33,279 nt of DNA from an uncultured Granulicatella sp. (GTDB lineage: Bacteria > Bacillota > Bacilli > Lactobacillales > Aerococcaceae), in the NCBI RefSeq assembly GCF_938030755.1, contig NZ_CALHIF010000066.1, positions 1-33,279 of the forward strand, in the 5' to 3' direction. Under the pieces are notes generated by a model that made no database searches, had not been told where the DNA came from, and saw only the letters and a list, made by a program, of their open reading frames with translations. Position 1 is the first letter of the stretch, and the number at the start of each line of letters is the position of its first letter. The translations under genes were made by a program, and so were the position numbers. Positions 23,338-30,532 of this stretch are shown here, one piece after another.

Positions 23338-25563
23338 TTATTTAGTAAAATCTGCCATATTGATTGGAATGACCCTTCCGTCTGGCAAGCGTAATTCCGC
23401 TGTTCCATCCATATTAAAGACTAAACTATCTAATCCAACCCCATAATTAGCAGCAAACTTAGCAAGTTTTTCTTGGACAGGATCCACTGCAGGCTCGTCA
23501 TTCTCTCCTGAATCTAAACTAGGCTCTGTACCTTCATTTTCATGAGGCTTTGGAGTCGATGGAGTTTCAGGTTGGGATTGCGAATCACTTGGCTTAGACG
23601 TTAAGTCTGAAGGTTTCTCTTCTTTCGTTGTTTCCTTTGGTTCTTCTGAAGTACTTTGCGGCGCCTCTTCTGGTTGTTTTTCTTTTTCTCCTTGTCCCTT
23701 TTCCCCTGTATTTGCTGTGGATGGTTCTGTTTTTTCTGCATCTTTTTGCGCATGCTCTTGGAATTGTTTGAGCACTCCCGGTTCTTCCGTCTTTTGTTTT
23801 GGATCTAAGACTGGAACTTCAACCACATAATATGATTCATTTTCTTCGTAAGGGTTCGCCATAAAAGTCACTCGAATGACATTCCCCGGAGTAGAAGTGA
23901 CTCCTTTATAGGCTTCAGGAATCGGCAACTGAATTTCCCCTACTTTATAGTTATTTTCCAAGTATGGTGTTCCGTGGAACTCATCAAACACACGGACCAA
24001 TGCTTCTGTTCCTCCCGGAATCTTATACTGTGGTTTCAATCTGAGATGAGTGTCCCCGGCATAAAACGGATAGAAAATAGTATGACTAGCCATTTCATAA
24101 GCAAGAGATGCAGTCACTGTGAACGTTCCTTCATAATGAACTTCTGGATAATCTTTTGAAGTGATACTATATTTAAACGTCTCTCCTGGCAGATACGATT
24201 TGAGAAGTTCAAAATTGGCAATATTTCCAACTCCATCTCCAAACACTCGCCCAGATAGCTTTTCTAGTTGATGTCCGTCTGGAGTCGTGAGTTTCACAAT
24301 CATATTCGTCCCTAATTTTTCATCGATTCCCGGAGCAAATGTGAATGAAACACGCTTCTGCCCATTGGCTAAAGTAAAGGCCTGATTATTAAAGGTGCTT
24401 GCTTTCAACAGCGCAATTGCTTCTTCTAATTCCGCACCAGTATACACTTTATTATTCCGTTTTTTGGCTACTCCATCTTCTGGTTTAGAGGTTTCATAAT
24501 CATGATGAGAATGCCCTCCGCTAAACGGTTTACTCTCATCAATAGGTTCTGCGTGATGATGATCTCCATGAGGATAAATAATTGAATTTTTTTCCTTATC
24601 GACTACAATTTGGTCTCGTTTAACCCCATATTCTTTCATAATTCGAGCAATTTTTTCCTCGATTTTTTTCTCTAACTCTTTTTCCTCTTTATTCTCCTGA
24701 GTCGTATTTTCTGAAGGAGTCACTTCCTGCGTGGTATTTGGTTGATTATTCTCGGGTGCTTCCTCAACCTTTCGACCATAATACCGCGCTCTGGCTTCTT
24801 CTAGGTTTTCTTTAGGAATCAAATATTCCCATTGACTATTTACGAGTTGTTCATATGGAATTACATGAACATCTTTTAAACTACCATTATGAGCTACTAA
24901 TAAATACTTGCTTGTTTTTCCAATAATATGATTTCCATCAAATAAAAATCCATCACTCGTAGGATAATGAATTCCTGGAAATTGTTTTTCACTTGAAGAG
25001 GAATCCGGTACTCGATTCTCTTCTCTAGAAGTTGAAGGAGGTGTTGAAAGGAATGCTCCTGTTGTTCCTCCAAAATTAGATTGAACTAGACCTGGTGAAG
25101 ATAACGAATGAGCGGTCTGATTCAATTGGCTTTTATAAATAAAGTGGTAATGATCCCCGTGTCTCACCACATATCCAAGCTCATTCTCCTCAACAACATC
25201 TTTGAAATCAAAAGTATAATGGTCCTCCTTAGAATTCAATGGATAAGATGTCTTCCTATCTTTATGCTCGAAAATAGCATCTTTCGGGACTTCTCCATAG
25301 ACAAAATGATAGTGATCTCCATGTTTTTTGAGATAACCATTTGTAAAAACTTCACCTACAATAGTTTTAGGTTTATTCTTTTTAATTTCTTCAGCTGCTT
25401 TCTCGTATTTTGCCATTTTCTCCTTATCGATTTCTTCTTTTGTTGTTTCCTCTGCAACTGGTTCTTCTTGTTTCACAGCGCCTTGTTGATTCACCCACAC
25501 AAATCCGCCTAATAGAGCGATACTCGCACTTCCAATAAAGAGTGATTTCTTTAGTAATTTCAT
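23338..25563 (-). CDS. Pht-like histidine-triad surface protein
   Basis: A 741-residue exported protein of the streptococcal histidine-triad (Pht) type, which binds zinc at the surface and is linked to zinc uptake and complement evasion in streptococci. The N-terminus is a signal peptide or anchor (KK then a hydrophobic stretch, residues 7-25) without a lipobox Cys; no LPxTG is present. Triad motifs: HGDHYH (81-86), HGDHYH (135-140), HGDHHH (332-337), plus HSHH (351-354). Next come a non-repeated beta-rich region (about 370-590), then a low-complexity Glu/Pro/Ser/Thr-rich linker (about 600-690). The final 45 residues (LAKFAANYGVGLDSLVFNMD and on) match the segment before the third triad, but have LPDGR in place of the histidines. 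Its promoter carries a Zur-box-like site. Confidence 0.9.
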   Translation of the reverse strand: MKLLKKSLFIGSASIALLGGFVWVNQQGAVKQEEPVAEETTKEEIDKEKMAKYEKAAEEIKKNKPKTIVGEVFTNGYLKKHGDHYHFVYGEVPKDAIFEHKDRKTSYPLNSKEDHYTFDFKDVVEENELGYVVRHGDHYHFIYKSQLNQTAHSLSSPGLVQSNFGGTTGAFLSTPPSTSREENRVPDSSSSEKQFPGIHYPTSDGFLFDGNHIIGKTSKYLLVAHNGSLKDVHVIPYEQLVNSQWEYLIPKENLEEARARYYGRKVEEAPENNQPNTTQEVTPSENTTQENKEEKELEKKIEEKIARIMKEYGVKRDQIVVDKEKNSIIYPHGDHHHAEPIDESKPFSGGHSHHDYETSKPEDGVAKKRNNKVYTGAELEEAIALLKASTFNNQAFTLANGQKRVSFTFAPGIDEKLGTNMIVKLTTPDGHQLEKLSGRVFGDGVGNIANFELLKSYLPGETFKYSITSKDYPEVHYEGTFTVTASLAYEMASHTIFYPFYAGDTHLRLKPQYKIPGGTEALVRVFDEFHGTPYLENNYKVGEIQLPIPEAYKGVTSTPGNVIRVTFMANPYEENESYYVVEVPVLDPKQKTEEPGVLKQFQEHAQKDAEKTEPSTANTGEKGQGEKEKQPEEAPQSTSEEPKETTKEEKPSDLTSKPSDSQSQPETPSTPKPHENEGTEPSLDSGENDEPAVDPVQEKLAKFAANYGVGLDSLVFNMDGTAELRLPDGRVIPINMADFTK

Positions 25564-25585
25564 TGAATTTCCCCAAAAAATATTC

Positions 25586-25608
25586 TAAATCGTATTTATT
25601 ACGTTTTA
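25586..25608. promoter_or_regulatory. Zur-box-like operator of the histidine-triad gene
   Basis: This 23-base site matches the known Bacillus Zur box (AAATCGTAA, spacer, TTACGATTT) at all but two of the defined positions: TAAATCGTA on the left arm and ATTACG-TTTTA on the right. It spans the expected transcription start just downstream of the -10 box, an ideal place for repression. The protein itself is a zinc binder, which supports zinc control. AdcR sites (TTAAC-nn-GTTAA) were not seen here. No zur gene is in the window. Confidence 0.75.
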
Positions 25609-25609
25609 C

Positions 25610-25638
25610 AATATACTACCCTACCTCACTTCTGTCAA
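25610..25638 (-). promoter_or_regulatory. Strong promoter of the histidine-triad gene
   Basis: On the minus strand a perfect TTGACA (25638-25633) is followed after 17 bases by TATATT (25615-25610). The start would be near 25603, within the Zur-like operator, about 40 bases before the ATG. Confidence 0.8.
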
Positions 25639-25783
25639 CCACCTTGTGAGAAAAATCTTCAATCTTAAACTTTTAACTCTAACCATAACCGTTTAAAAAA
25701 CCCATAAAAGAATCGAGTTTTAATCGATAAATAAAAAATTTGAATTATACTAATAGCTAATCCATCACCAAAAGGAGTTTATC

Positions 25784-26188
25784 ATGAATTCTTCTTTTAA
25801 AAAAATCATCTTAATGAATACCTTATACGGAATACTTTGGGGAGTTATTTTTATCTGGGCTAAATACATGGATGTCATTAGCAAAGCCCCTAAAGGCGGG
25901 GTGTTCCGATTTGATTTTCAATCATTTGTTGGTTGTATTTTGCTATCTGGAATTTATCTGTTTCCACTTTTTAAAATGACCGTTAAAAATACGAACCTCC
26001 ATGAGTGGAAAAAATCAATCGCTTTAAGCCTCTCTATGATCCTTGCTTTCTTAGTTGGAACTTTTGATATTTCAAAAAAAGCATTCCTCATCACTCACGA
26101 GGGCCTCTTGTATATCCTTGCAATTGTTCTATTTCACCAACTGTTATTCCTCATCTACAAATTCTTCAAAAGAAAAAAACAGGCTTAA
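25784..26188 (+). CDS. Small membrane protein of unknown function
   Basis: A 134-residue protein with four hydrophobic segments (about residues 7-25, 47-65, 78-92 and 108-126) and a basic C-terminus (KFFKRKKQA). I do not recognise the family. AAAGGAG lies seven to eight bases before the ATG. A TATACT that could be its -10 box lies about 35 bases upstream, without a good -35. It is divergent from the histidine-triad gene, 220 bases away, and converges on the marR operon with a shared terminator. The Zur-like site is too far away to control it obviously. Confidence 0.75.
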   Translation: MNSSFKKIILMNTLYGILWGVIFIWAKYMDVISKAPKGGVFRFDFQSFVGCILLSGIYLFPLFKMTVKNTNLHEWKKSIALSLSMILAFLVGTFDISKKAFLITHEGLLYILAIVLFHQLLFLIYKFFKRKKQA

Positions 26189-26230
26189 AACTTTTTAATG
26201 GAGACGATATTCCTATATATTTCATTTACA

Positions 26231-26260
26231 AAAAAACACCGGCTAAACCGGTGTTTCTTT
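26231..26260. terminator. Bidirectional terminator between 25784-26188 and marR
   Basis: AAACACCGG pairs with CCGGTGTTT around CTAAA. A-run before and T-rich run after make it functional on both strands. Confidence 0.9.
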
Positions 26261-26702
26261 ATTCCTCATTCAATCTTCCAAGATAATACTTAAAAGTATC
26301 CTCATCATTCCCTAATTTTCCAAAGAACATTTCGTCAATATGTTCAATTTTAGGTACTGCTTCTTTTAATATTAATTCAGCTTTTTCGTTCAAAATAACG
26401 GCTTTTGCTCTAGTATCTCTGGAATGTTCTTGTCTTTTTACAAAATCCTTTTTTTCCAACAAACTTAATATTTGAGACACCGTCATAACATCTATTCCCG
26501 AAAGTTTAGAAATCATTACTTGAGTAACCTCATTTTCAGTTTGCAATAAATAAGCAAGTGCAGCTAAGACTACAAACTGAGGATGTGTTAGGTTAATTTT
26601 TTTTAGTTCTTGTTTAATCATAAAATGCCATTTATTATAGGCTCTCATAAATAGCAAACCGGTCGATTTCTCAGAATCCTTCTTATATTTTGATGTAAAC
26701 AA
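26259..26702 (-). CDS. MarR family transcriptional regulator
   Basis: A 147-residue winged-helix regulator. The segment VTQVMISKLSGIDVMTVSQILSLL (about 58-82) is the helix-turn-helix, followed by the wing with RDTRAKAVILNEKAELIL, a MarR signature. N- and C-terminal helices would form the dimer interface. The ligand is unknown. It is the second gene of a two-gene operon, 12 bases after the SRPBCC gene. The operon promoter overlaps a perfect palindrome (27135-27158), so autoregulation by this protein is likely. Confidence 0.9.
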   Translation of the reverse strand: MFTSKYKKDSEKSTGLLFMRAYNKWHFMIKQELKKINLTHPQFVVLAALAYLLQTENEVTQVMISKLSGIDVMTVSQILSLLEKKDFVKRQEHSRDTRAKAVILNEKAELILKEAVPKIEHIDEMFFGKLGNDEDTFKYYLGRLNEE

Positions 26703-26714
26703 TCAAAGATCACC

Positions 26715-27122
26715 TTAACTTTCTAAGTATTTTTTTAGGATAAAGATAGAGTCTGGAACATCTGAAAAAACTTGTTTTAAAAATTCCAAGTGTTGGATAT
26801 CTTCACTATCTAAGCTTACAGAATGTTTTATAATTACACTCCCATCATTATTATCGATAATTTGATGTCCAAAAAGTATATCCCCAAATGGAGTAGCCGT
26901 TTTATCCCAAAATTCTTCAAATACTTTTACATGGGTAAGTTCGTATTCCATTGGAGGCATGCCTTCAAGCTCCATAATTCCTTTTGAACCTGTTTCAAAA
27001 TTACCTTTTAAAGTAATATTTTTTAAATCTTCCTCCCAAGTATACCATTTTTCAATATTGGCATAGTACTCCCAAGCCTCTTCTTTAGTTGTTTGGATTT
27101 TTAAGCTAAAACTAAATTCCAT
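26715..27122 (-). CDS. SRPBCC (START-like) domain protein
   Basis: A 135-residue single-domain protein. It begins with beta-strand FSLKIQTTKEEAWEYYANIEKWYTWEED, the opening of polyketide cyclase/SRPBCC proteins, and continues with LKGNFETGSKGIMELEGMPPMEYEL in the usual order. The fold makes a hydrophobic pocket, so it may bind or modify a small lipophilic compound. No catalytic residues can be named. It is the promoter-proximal gene of the marR operon, so it may handle the same ligand that the regulator senses. That is inference from context. Confidence 0.8.
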   Translation of the reverse strand: MEFSFSLKIQTTKEEAWEYYANIEKWYTWEEDLKNITLKGNFETGSKGIMELEGMPPMEYELTHVKVFEEFWDKTATPFGDILFGHQIIDNNDGSVIIKHSVSLDSEDIQHLEFLKQVFSDVPDSIFILKKYLES

Positions 27123-27134
27123 AATTATTCCTCC

Positions 27135-27158
27135 TTATAATAAGTACACTTATTATAA
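27135..27158. promoter_or_regulatory. Palindromic operator of the SRPBCC-marR operon
   Basis: TTATAATAAGT (27135-27145) and its exact complement ACTTATTATAA (27148-27158) flank two bases. This 24-base dyad overlaps the -10 box and the start site. Shape and position are those of MarR-family autoregulatory sites. Confidence 0.8.
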
Positions 27159-27180
27159 ATACTTTTATTATTAGTGTCAA
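27152..27180 (-). promoter_or_regulatory. Consensus promoter of the SRPBCC-marR operon
   Basis: On the minus strand TTGACA (27180-27175) and TATAAT (27157-27152) are 17 bases apart, a full consensus match. AAGGAGG and the ATG at 27122 follow within 30 bases. Such a strong promoter fits a gene that is normally repressed. Confidence 0.9.
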
Positions 27181-27270
27181 ACAGAATAGAATCTTTATTG
27201 ATTTTATTACTAGCATACAAATCATGGAAATTCACAACTAGGATAGAATATTCTTAAAAAGAGTGAAAAA

Positions 27271-27431
27271 CCCCTTCGAATTCTATAGCAATCATCATAG
27301 CGAGTGTAATCGATGCGAATTAGTGACTCTGGAAACTTATTTCCTAGAGTCACTTTGAGGCTCGATAGGAGCTGAGACTTAAGGCTCAGCCCGGTACAGC
27401 TATAATGATTGCTATGAAGATATCCGAAAGG
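27271..27431 (+). ncRNA. Structured repeat, copy A (candidate non-coding RNA)
   Basis: This element lies in the 630-base gap (27123-27752) between the marR operon and pepF. The outer stem pairs 27287-27301 with 27399-27413 (one mismatch), flanked by TTCG/CGAA-type pairing at the ends. Inside: AATCG near 27309, a 9-bp hairpin (27322-27330 with 27346-27354, plus GGAA/TTCC), the core TTTGAGGCT (27354-27362), the stem GCTGAG/CTCAGC (27371-27376, 27385-27390) with loop ACTTAAGG, then CCGGTAC. The order matches copies B and C. The strand is arbitrary. A promoter-like TTACGT-16-TACAAT on the minus strand (27464-27443) would read into the element from its other end. Confidence 0.6.
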
Positions 27432-27523
27432 ACTCGAAGTACATTGTAAACACCAGTGTCTTATACGTAAGTTGCCTTAACAAAAATTAAACAGAATATC
27501 TAGCTGCTCCAAGCGTAGAGTGT

Positions 27524-27720
27524 GATGGATAAACAAAACGAGCATCAGTGGATTGAAAGAATAGTGGGAAATCGTATTGAAACGAATAAGAGGGAGTTAG
27601 GAATTGATTCCTTACTCCCTCTTTGAGGCTTCAAAGGTGAGTGACTACAGGCACGAGCCGGTACCCCACTATGACTCTTTCAATCTTCAAACTGATGCTC
27701 GAAGGTTTATCCACCCCATC
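27524..27720 (+). ncRNA. Structured repeat, copy B (candidate non-coding RNA)
   Basis: The best-formed copy. Four successive perfect blocks make the outer stem: TGGATAAAC (27526-27534) with 27705-27713, CGAGCATCAGT (27539-27549) with 27691-27701, ATTGAAAGA (27552-27560) with 27676-27684, TAGTGGG (27562-27568) with 27665-27671. Inside are AATCGTATT, a long hairpin (27589-27597 with 27614-27622, plus AGGAA/TTCCT), the core TTTGAGGCT (27622-27630), and stem GTG/CAC (27641-27643, 27652-27654) with loop ACTACAGG. Next come AGCC and GGTACCCC. AGCC could pair back to GGCT of the core. No long open frame fits. It ends about 33 bases from the pepF stop. Confidence 0.65.
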
Positions 27721-27752
27721 AAAAGATGGATGAATCTGTCAGATATTTTGTT

Positions 27753-29492
27753 TTATTTTACTGGCGTTAAAGTAATGAACTGCTCGATGTTGTCGGCAAC
27801 TTGCGCCAACGCTTTCTTCCAAAATGCGCTGTCTTCAACATCCACGCCCAACACCTTCGCAGTATCTTCCGCAGAAGTCACCGTTGTCGCACGCAATAAC
27901 TCTTGATATTTCTCAACGAATCCTTCAGGTTGCTCTTGATAGATGGCATATAACCCTTTAGAGAACAATCCGCCGAATGCGTATGGGAAGTTGTAGAAGC
28001 TTAAGCCGCTGCTGTAGTAGTGCGGTTTGCAAGCCCACATATATGGATGCATTGCATCTGGATCTAATCCATCGCCGTATGCTTCTTTTTGGGCATCCAA
28101 CATTAATTGTTCTAAGTCTTTCGAGAACATAAAGCTCTTTTCACGGTTTTCAAATACTGCTGATTCGAATAAGTAACGTGAGTAGATGTCCACGATGATT
28201 TGTGTTGTATCTTGTAATTGAGATTCCAATAAGGCTACTTTTTCAGCATCGCTTGCTTGGCTAATCACTGTGTTCATTACGATATTTTCGTTGAAGGTTG
28301 ACGCAGTTTCAGCAACAGGCATTGAGTACTCTTGGTTTAATACACGGTGATTTTCGATATGTAAACCGTGGTACGCATGTCCTAATTCGTGCGCAATTGT
28401 TACAACGTCGCTTAATGAGCCAGAGAAGTTTGTTAAGATACGTGATTGTTTGATGAATGGTAGATTGCTACAGAACGCGCCCCCCACTTTTCCTTTACGT
28501 GGTAAGAAGTCGATGTAGTTATTTTCGTATGCTTCTTTTGTCATCTGTGCTAAATCTTCTGAGAACCCTTTAAAGTTTTCTAATAAGAATTCTTTCGACT
28601 CTTCGATTGTGAAACGACGTGAGCTTTCTCCGATTGGTGCAAATAAGTCGTAGAATGGTAATCCATTTTCATGACCTAAGAGGGAAGCTTTATGTTTTAA
28701 GTAAGCGCGGAATTGTGGTAAGTATTCGCGAATCGCTTCAAGAAGCGCATCTAATGTTTTACGAGACATACGAGATGCTTCTAATGTTTGTGCGAGGGGT
28801 GATTCAAAACCGCGTAAGCTTGTTTCTGTTAGGACTTGTTGTTTAATATTGTTTAAAGCAAATGCGATTGGTTCTTTAATCGTATCGTACATTTTCAATT
28901 CTGTTTCGTACGCCTCTTTACGAACCGCTGCATCTGCGTCATACGCCATATTACGAATTTCGCTAAGGGTTACTTTTTCGCCTTTAAATTCGCCTTCAAC
29001 GCCTGAAGTCATCGCTTCGAAGAGTTGTTCCCAACCATCTCCACCGCTGATAGAGAATTTCGCAATCACATCTTCTAATTCATCGGATAATAGGTGTTTG
29101 TATTGTTGTTTTGCTTCTGCAAAGTAGAATTCGTAGTCTTTTAGATTTTCGTCGGAAGTGATATCAGTTTCTACGCTTCCGATAAATTTGTAAACTTTGG
29201 TATACGCACTGTTTAACGCAGCATACGCATTTCCGAATAATGTACGATATTTATTCGCTGTTTCGTCTGTTGTGTTAGCAGTTAATGTTAAATTAATGTA
29301 GTTTCCAAGACGGTTGCTTAAGACGCTGAACTCTTCTAGCGCTGTGATTGCTGCTTTGATAGATTCTAAGTTATCTTCGAGCGTTAAGCCGTTGAATACC
29401 TCTCTAAAGTTTGAAAAACGTTCAAAGTCACGTTGAAACTCTTCACTTTCAAATGAAGGGTAAATTTCTTTTAATGACCATTCTGTTGACAT
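27753..29492 (-). CDS. pepF: Oligoendopeptidase F family protein (M3B)
   Basis: A 579-residue zinc endopeptidase of the M3 family that cuts oligopeptides in the cytoplasm. The zinc motif HELGH is at residues 368-372 (His368, Glu369, His372), with the third ligand likely Glu395 in MPVAETASTFNE. Length is slightly below the 600 usual for PepF. The start has AAGGGGG about 8 bases upstream. It stands alone, divergent from the PucR-type regulator. No T-rich terminator is seen after it; structured repeat B lies immediately downstream. Confidence 0.94.
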   Translation of the reverse strand: MSTEWSLKEIYPSFESEEFQRDFERFSNFREVFNGLTLEDNLESIKAAITALEEFSVLSNRLGNYINLTLTANTTDETANKYRTLFGNAYAALNSAYTKVYKFIGSVETDITSDENLKDYEFYFAEAKQQYKHLLSDELEDVIAKFSISGGDGWEQLFEAMTSGVEGEFKGEKVTLSEIRNMAYDADAAVRKEAYETELKMYDTIKEPIAFALNNIKQQVLTETSLRGFESPLAQTLEASRMSRKTLDALLEAIREYLPQFRAYLKHKASLLGHENGLPFYDLFAPIGESSRRFTIEESKEFLLENFKGFSEDLAQMTKEAYENNYIDFLPRKGKVGGAFCSNLPFIKQSRILTNFSGSLSDVVTIAHELGHAYHGLHIENHRVLNQEYSMPVAETASTFNENIVMNTVISQASDAEKVALLESQLQDTTQIIVDIYSRYLFESAVFENREKSFMFSKDLEQLMLDAQKEAYGDGLDPDAMHPYMWACKPHYYSSGLSFYNFPYAFGGLFSKGLYAIYQEQPEGFVEKYQELLRATTVTSAEDTAKVLGVDVEDSAFWKKALAQVADNIEQFITLTPVK

Positions 29493-29563
29493 TTCGGATC
29501 CCCCTTATTTCACTATATGTTTTATTCTACCCAATTTTTCTGAAAATTCATAGTGTAAGTACC

Positions 29564-29592
29564 TTTATTCTCCCCCAAACAACGTGTATACT
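29564..29592 (+). promoter_or_regulatory. Possible promoter of the PucR-type regulator
   Basis: TATACT (29587-29592) is a good -10 box. The hexamer 17 bases upstream is TTTATT, a weak -35. The ATG is 34 bases downstream, preceded by AAGGAG. Confidence 0.45.
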
Positions 29593-29625
29593 TAAAGGGC
29601 AAACACTGTTCAAAAAGGAGTTCTT

Positions 29626-30483
29626 ATGAAAAAGACTTGGAAAGAATTGTTCCCAGATGCTCTTCTTGGAGAATCGACTCAAAATGCTGTTCCTGTAGAG
29701 TTGAACGGCGAAACGATTTTTCTCTTAGAAAAAAGTTTATCTGAACGTGAACGATTCCTCATTCAAACATTAACTACACAATCGACAAAAACAACAGCTC
29801 CAACGCATCCTTGGCTTGCCTACTTAGAAGGAAAAGGGGCTCTTCCAAGCGAGACCGCCTATATTCAAAGCGTGCATTTAGCCGTCTTTCCAAAACAGGA
29901 AGGCGTCTTTCACGAAAAAGACTGGTTAGAATTCGTCGAGAACCTAACCGTTGGGTCGCTTGCCATCTTCAAAAACTTCCGCCATCATTACACGCTGGTC
30001 GTGAATCCGGAAGTCTCAACCGCTCTTGCTAGCACTCTTTTTGAAGTAAAATCCGCTATTGAAGACGACTTTGCGGTAGAACTGCAAATCTTTATTGGGA
30101 ACCGATGGGCAACGAATACGAATACCCCACTACTGTACCAAGCCGAGAAAGCTCTATTTGTTGAATATTTATTACATTCTCATAAGCGCTCTTGTCTAGA
30201 ATTCTCACCTGTTCTTCTATGGGGAATCGCCAATGGACTGGTGGATATTGCTCCGATAGCGGATGAACTACTTCTTCTTTTAAACGTAGAGGAAGTAAAA
30301 GAGTTCGTTGAAGCCCTTTGGGATGCCCATGGAAACGTCTCAAAAGCTAGCAAAAAATTATTCTTACACCGGAACACTTTACAATACCGCATCGACCGTT
30401 TTGCAGAACAAACCGGACTCAACGTCAAGGATATGAACGACCTTACGCTCTGTCACTTACTCTTACAAAAACAAAGTTACTAA
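29626..30483 (+). CDS. PucR/CdaR-type transcriptional regulator
   Basis: A 285-residue protein with a C-terminal PucR-type helix-turn-helix: WDAHGNVSKASKKLFLHRNT then LQYRIDRFAEQTGL (about residues 226-262). Such regulators carry varied N-terminal sensor regions. Here about 220 residues precede the HTH without a recognised domain, though the segment around residues 90-160 resembles the middle region of short Gram-positive members. The effector and targets are unknown. It is divergent from pepF with 133 bases between the starts, so control of pepF is possible but unproven. Confidence 0.8.
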   Translation: MKKTWKELFPDALLGESTQNAVPVELNGETIFLLEKSLSERERFLIQTLTTQSTKTTAPTHPWLAYLEGKGALPSETAYIQSVHLAVFPKQEGVFHEKDWLEFVENLTVGSLAIFKNFRHHYTLVVNPEVSTALASTLFEVKSAIEDDFAVELQIFIGNRWATNTNTPLLYQAEKALFVEYLLHSHKRSCLEFSPVLLWGIANGLVDIAPIADELLLLLNVEEVKEFVEALWDAHGNVSKASKKLFLHRNTLQYRIDRFAEQTGLNVKDMNDLTLCHLLLQKQSY

Positions 30484-30522
30484 AAAACAGCCACTTCTAT
30501 ATAGCATAGAAGTAGCTGTTTT
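30484..30522. terminator. Bidirectional terminator between the regulator and clpC
   Basis: AAAACAGC and ACTTCTAT pair with ATAGAAGT and GCTGTTTT, with a single mismatch and a 5-base loop. It lies between two convergent genes and has A/T runs on both sides. Confidence 0.9.
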
Positions 30523-30532
30523 CATTATAATA

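Noticed and set aside
27271..27720. CRISPR array
   Set aside because: There are only two copies, with unequal length and differing stem sequence, and no regular short repeats, spacers or cas genes.
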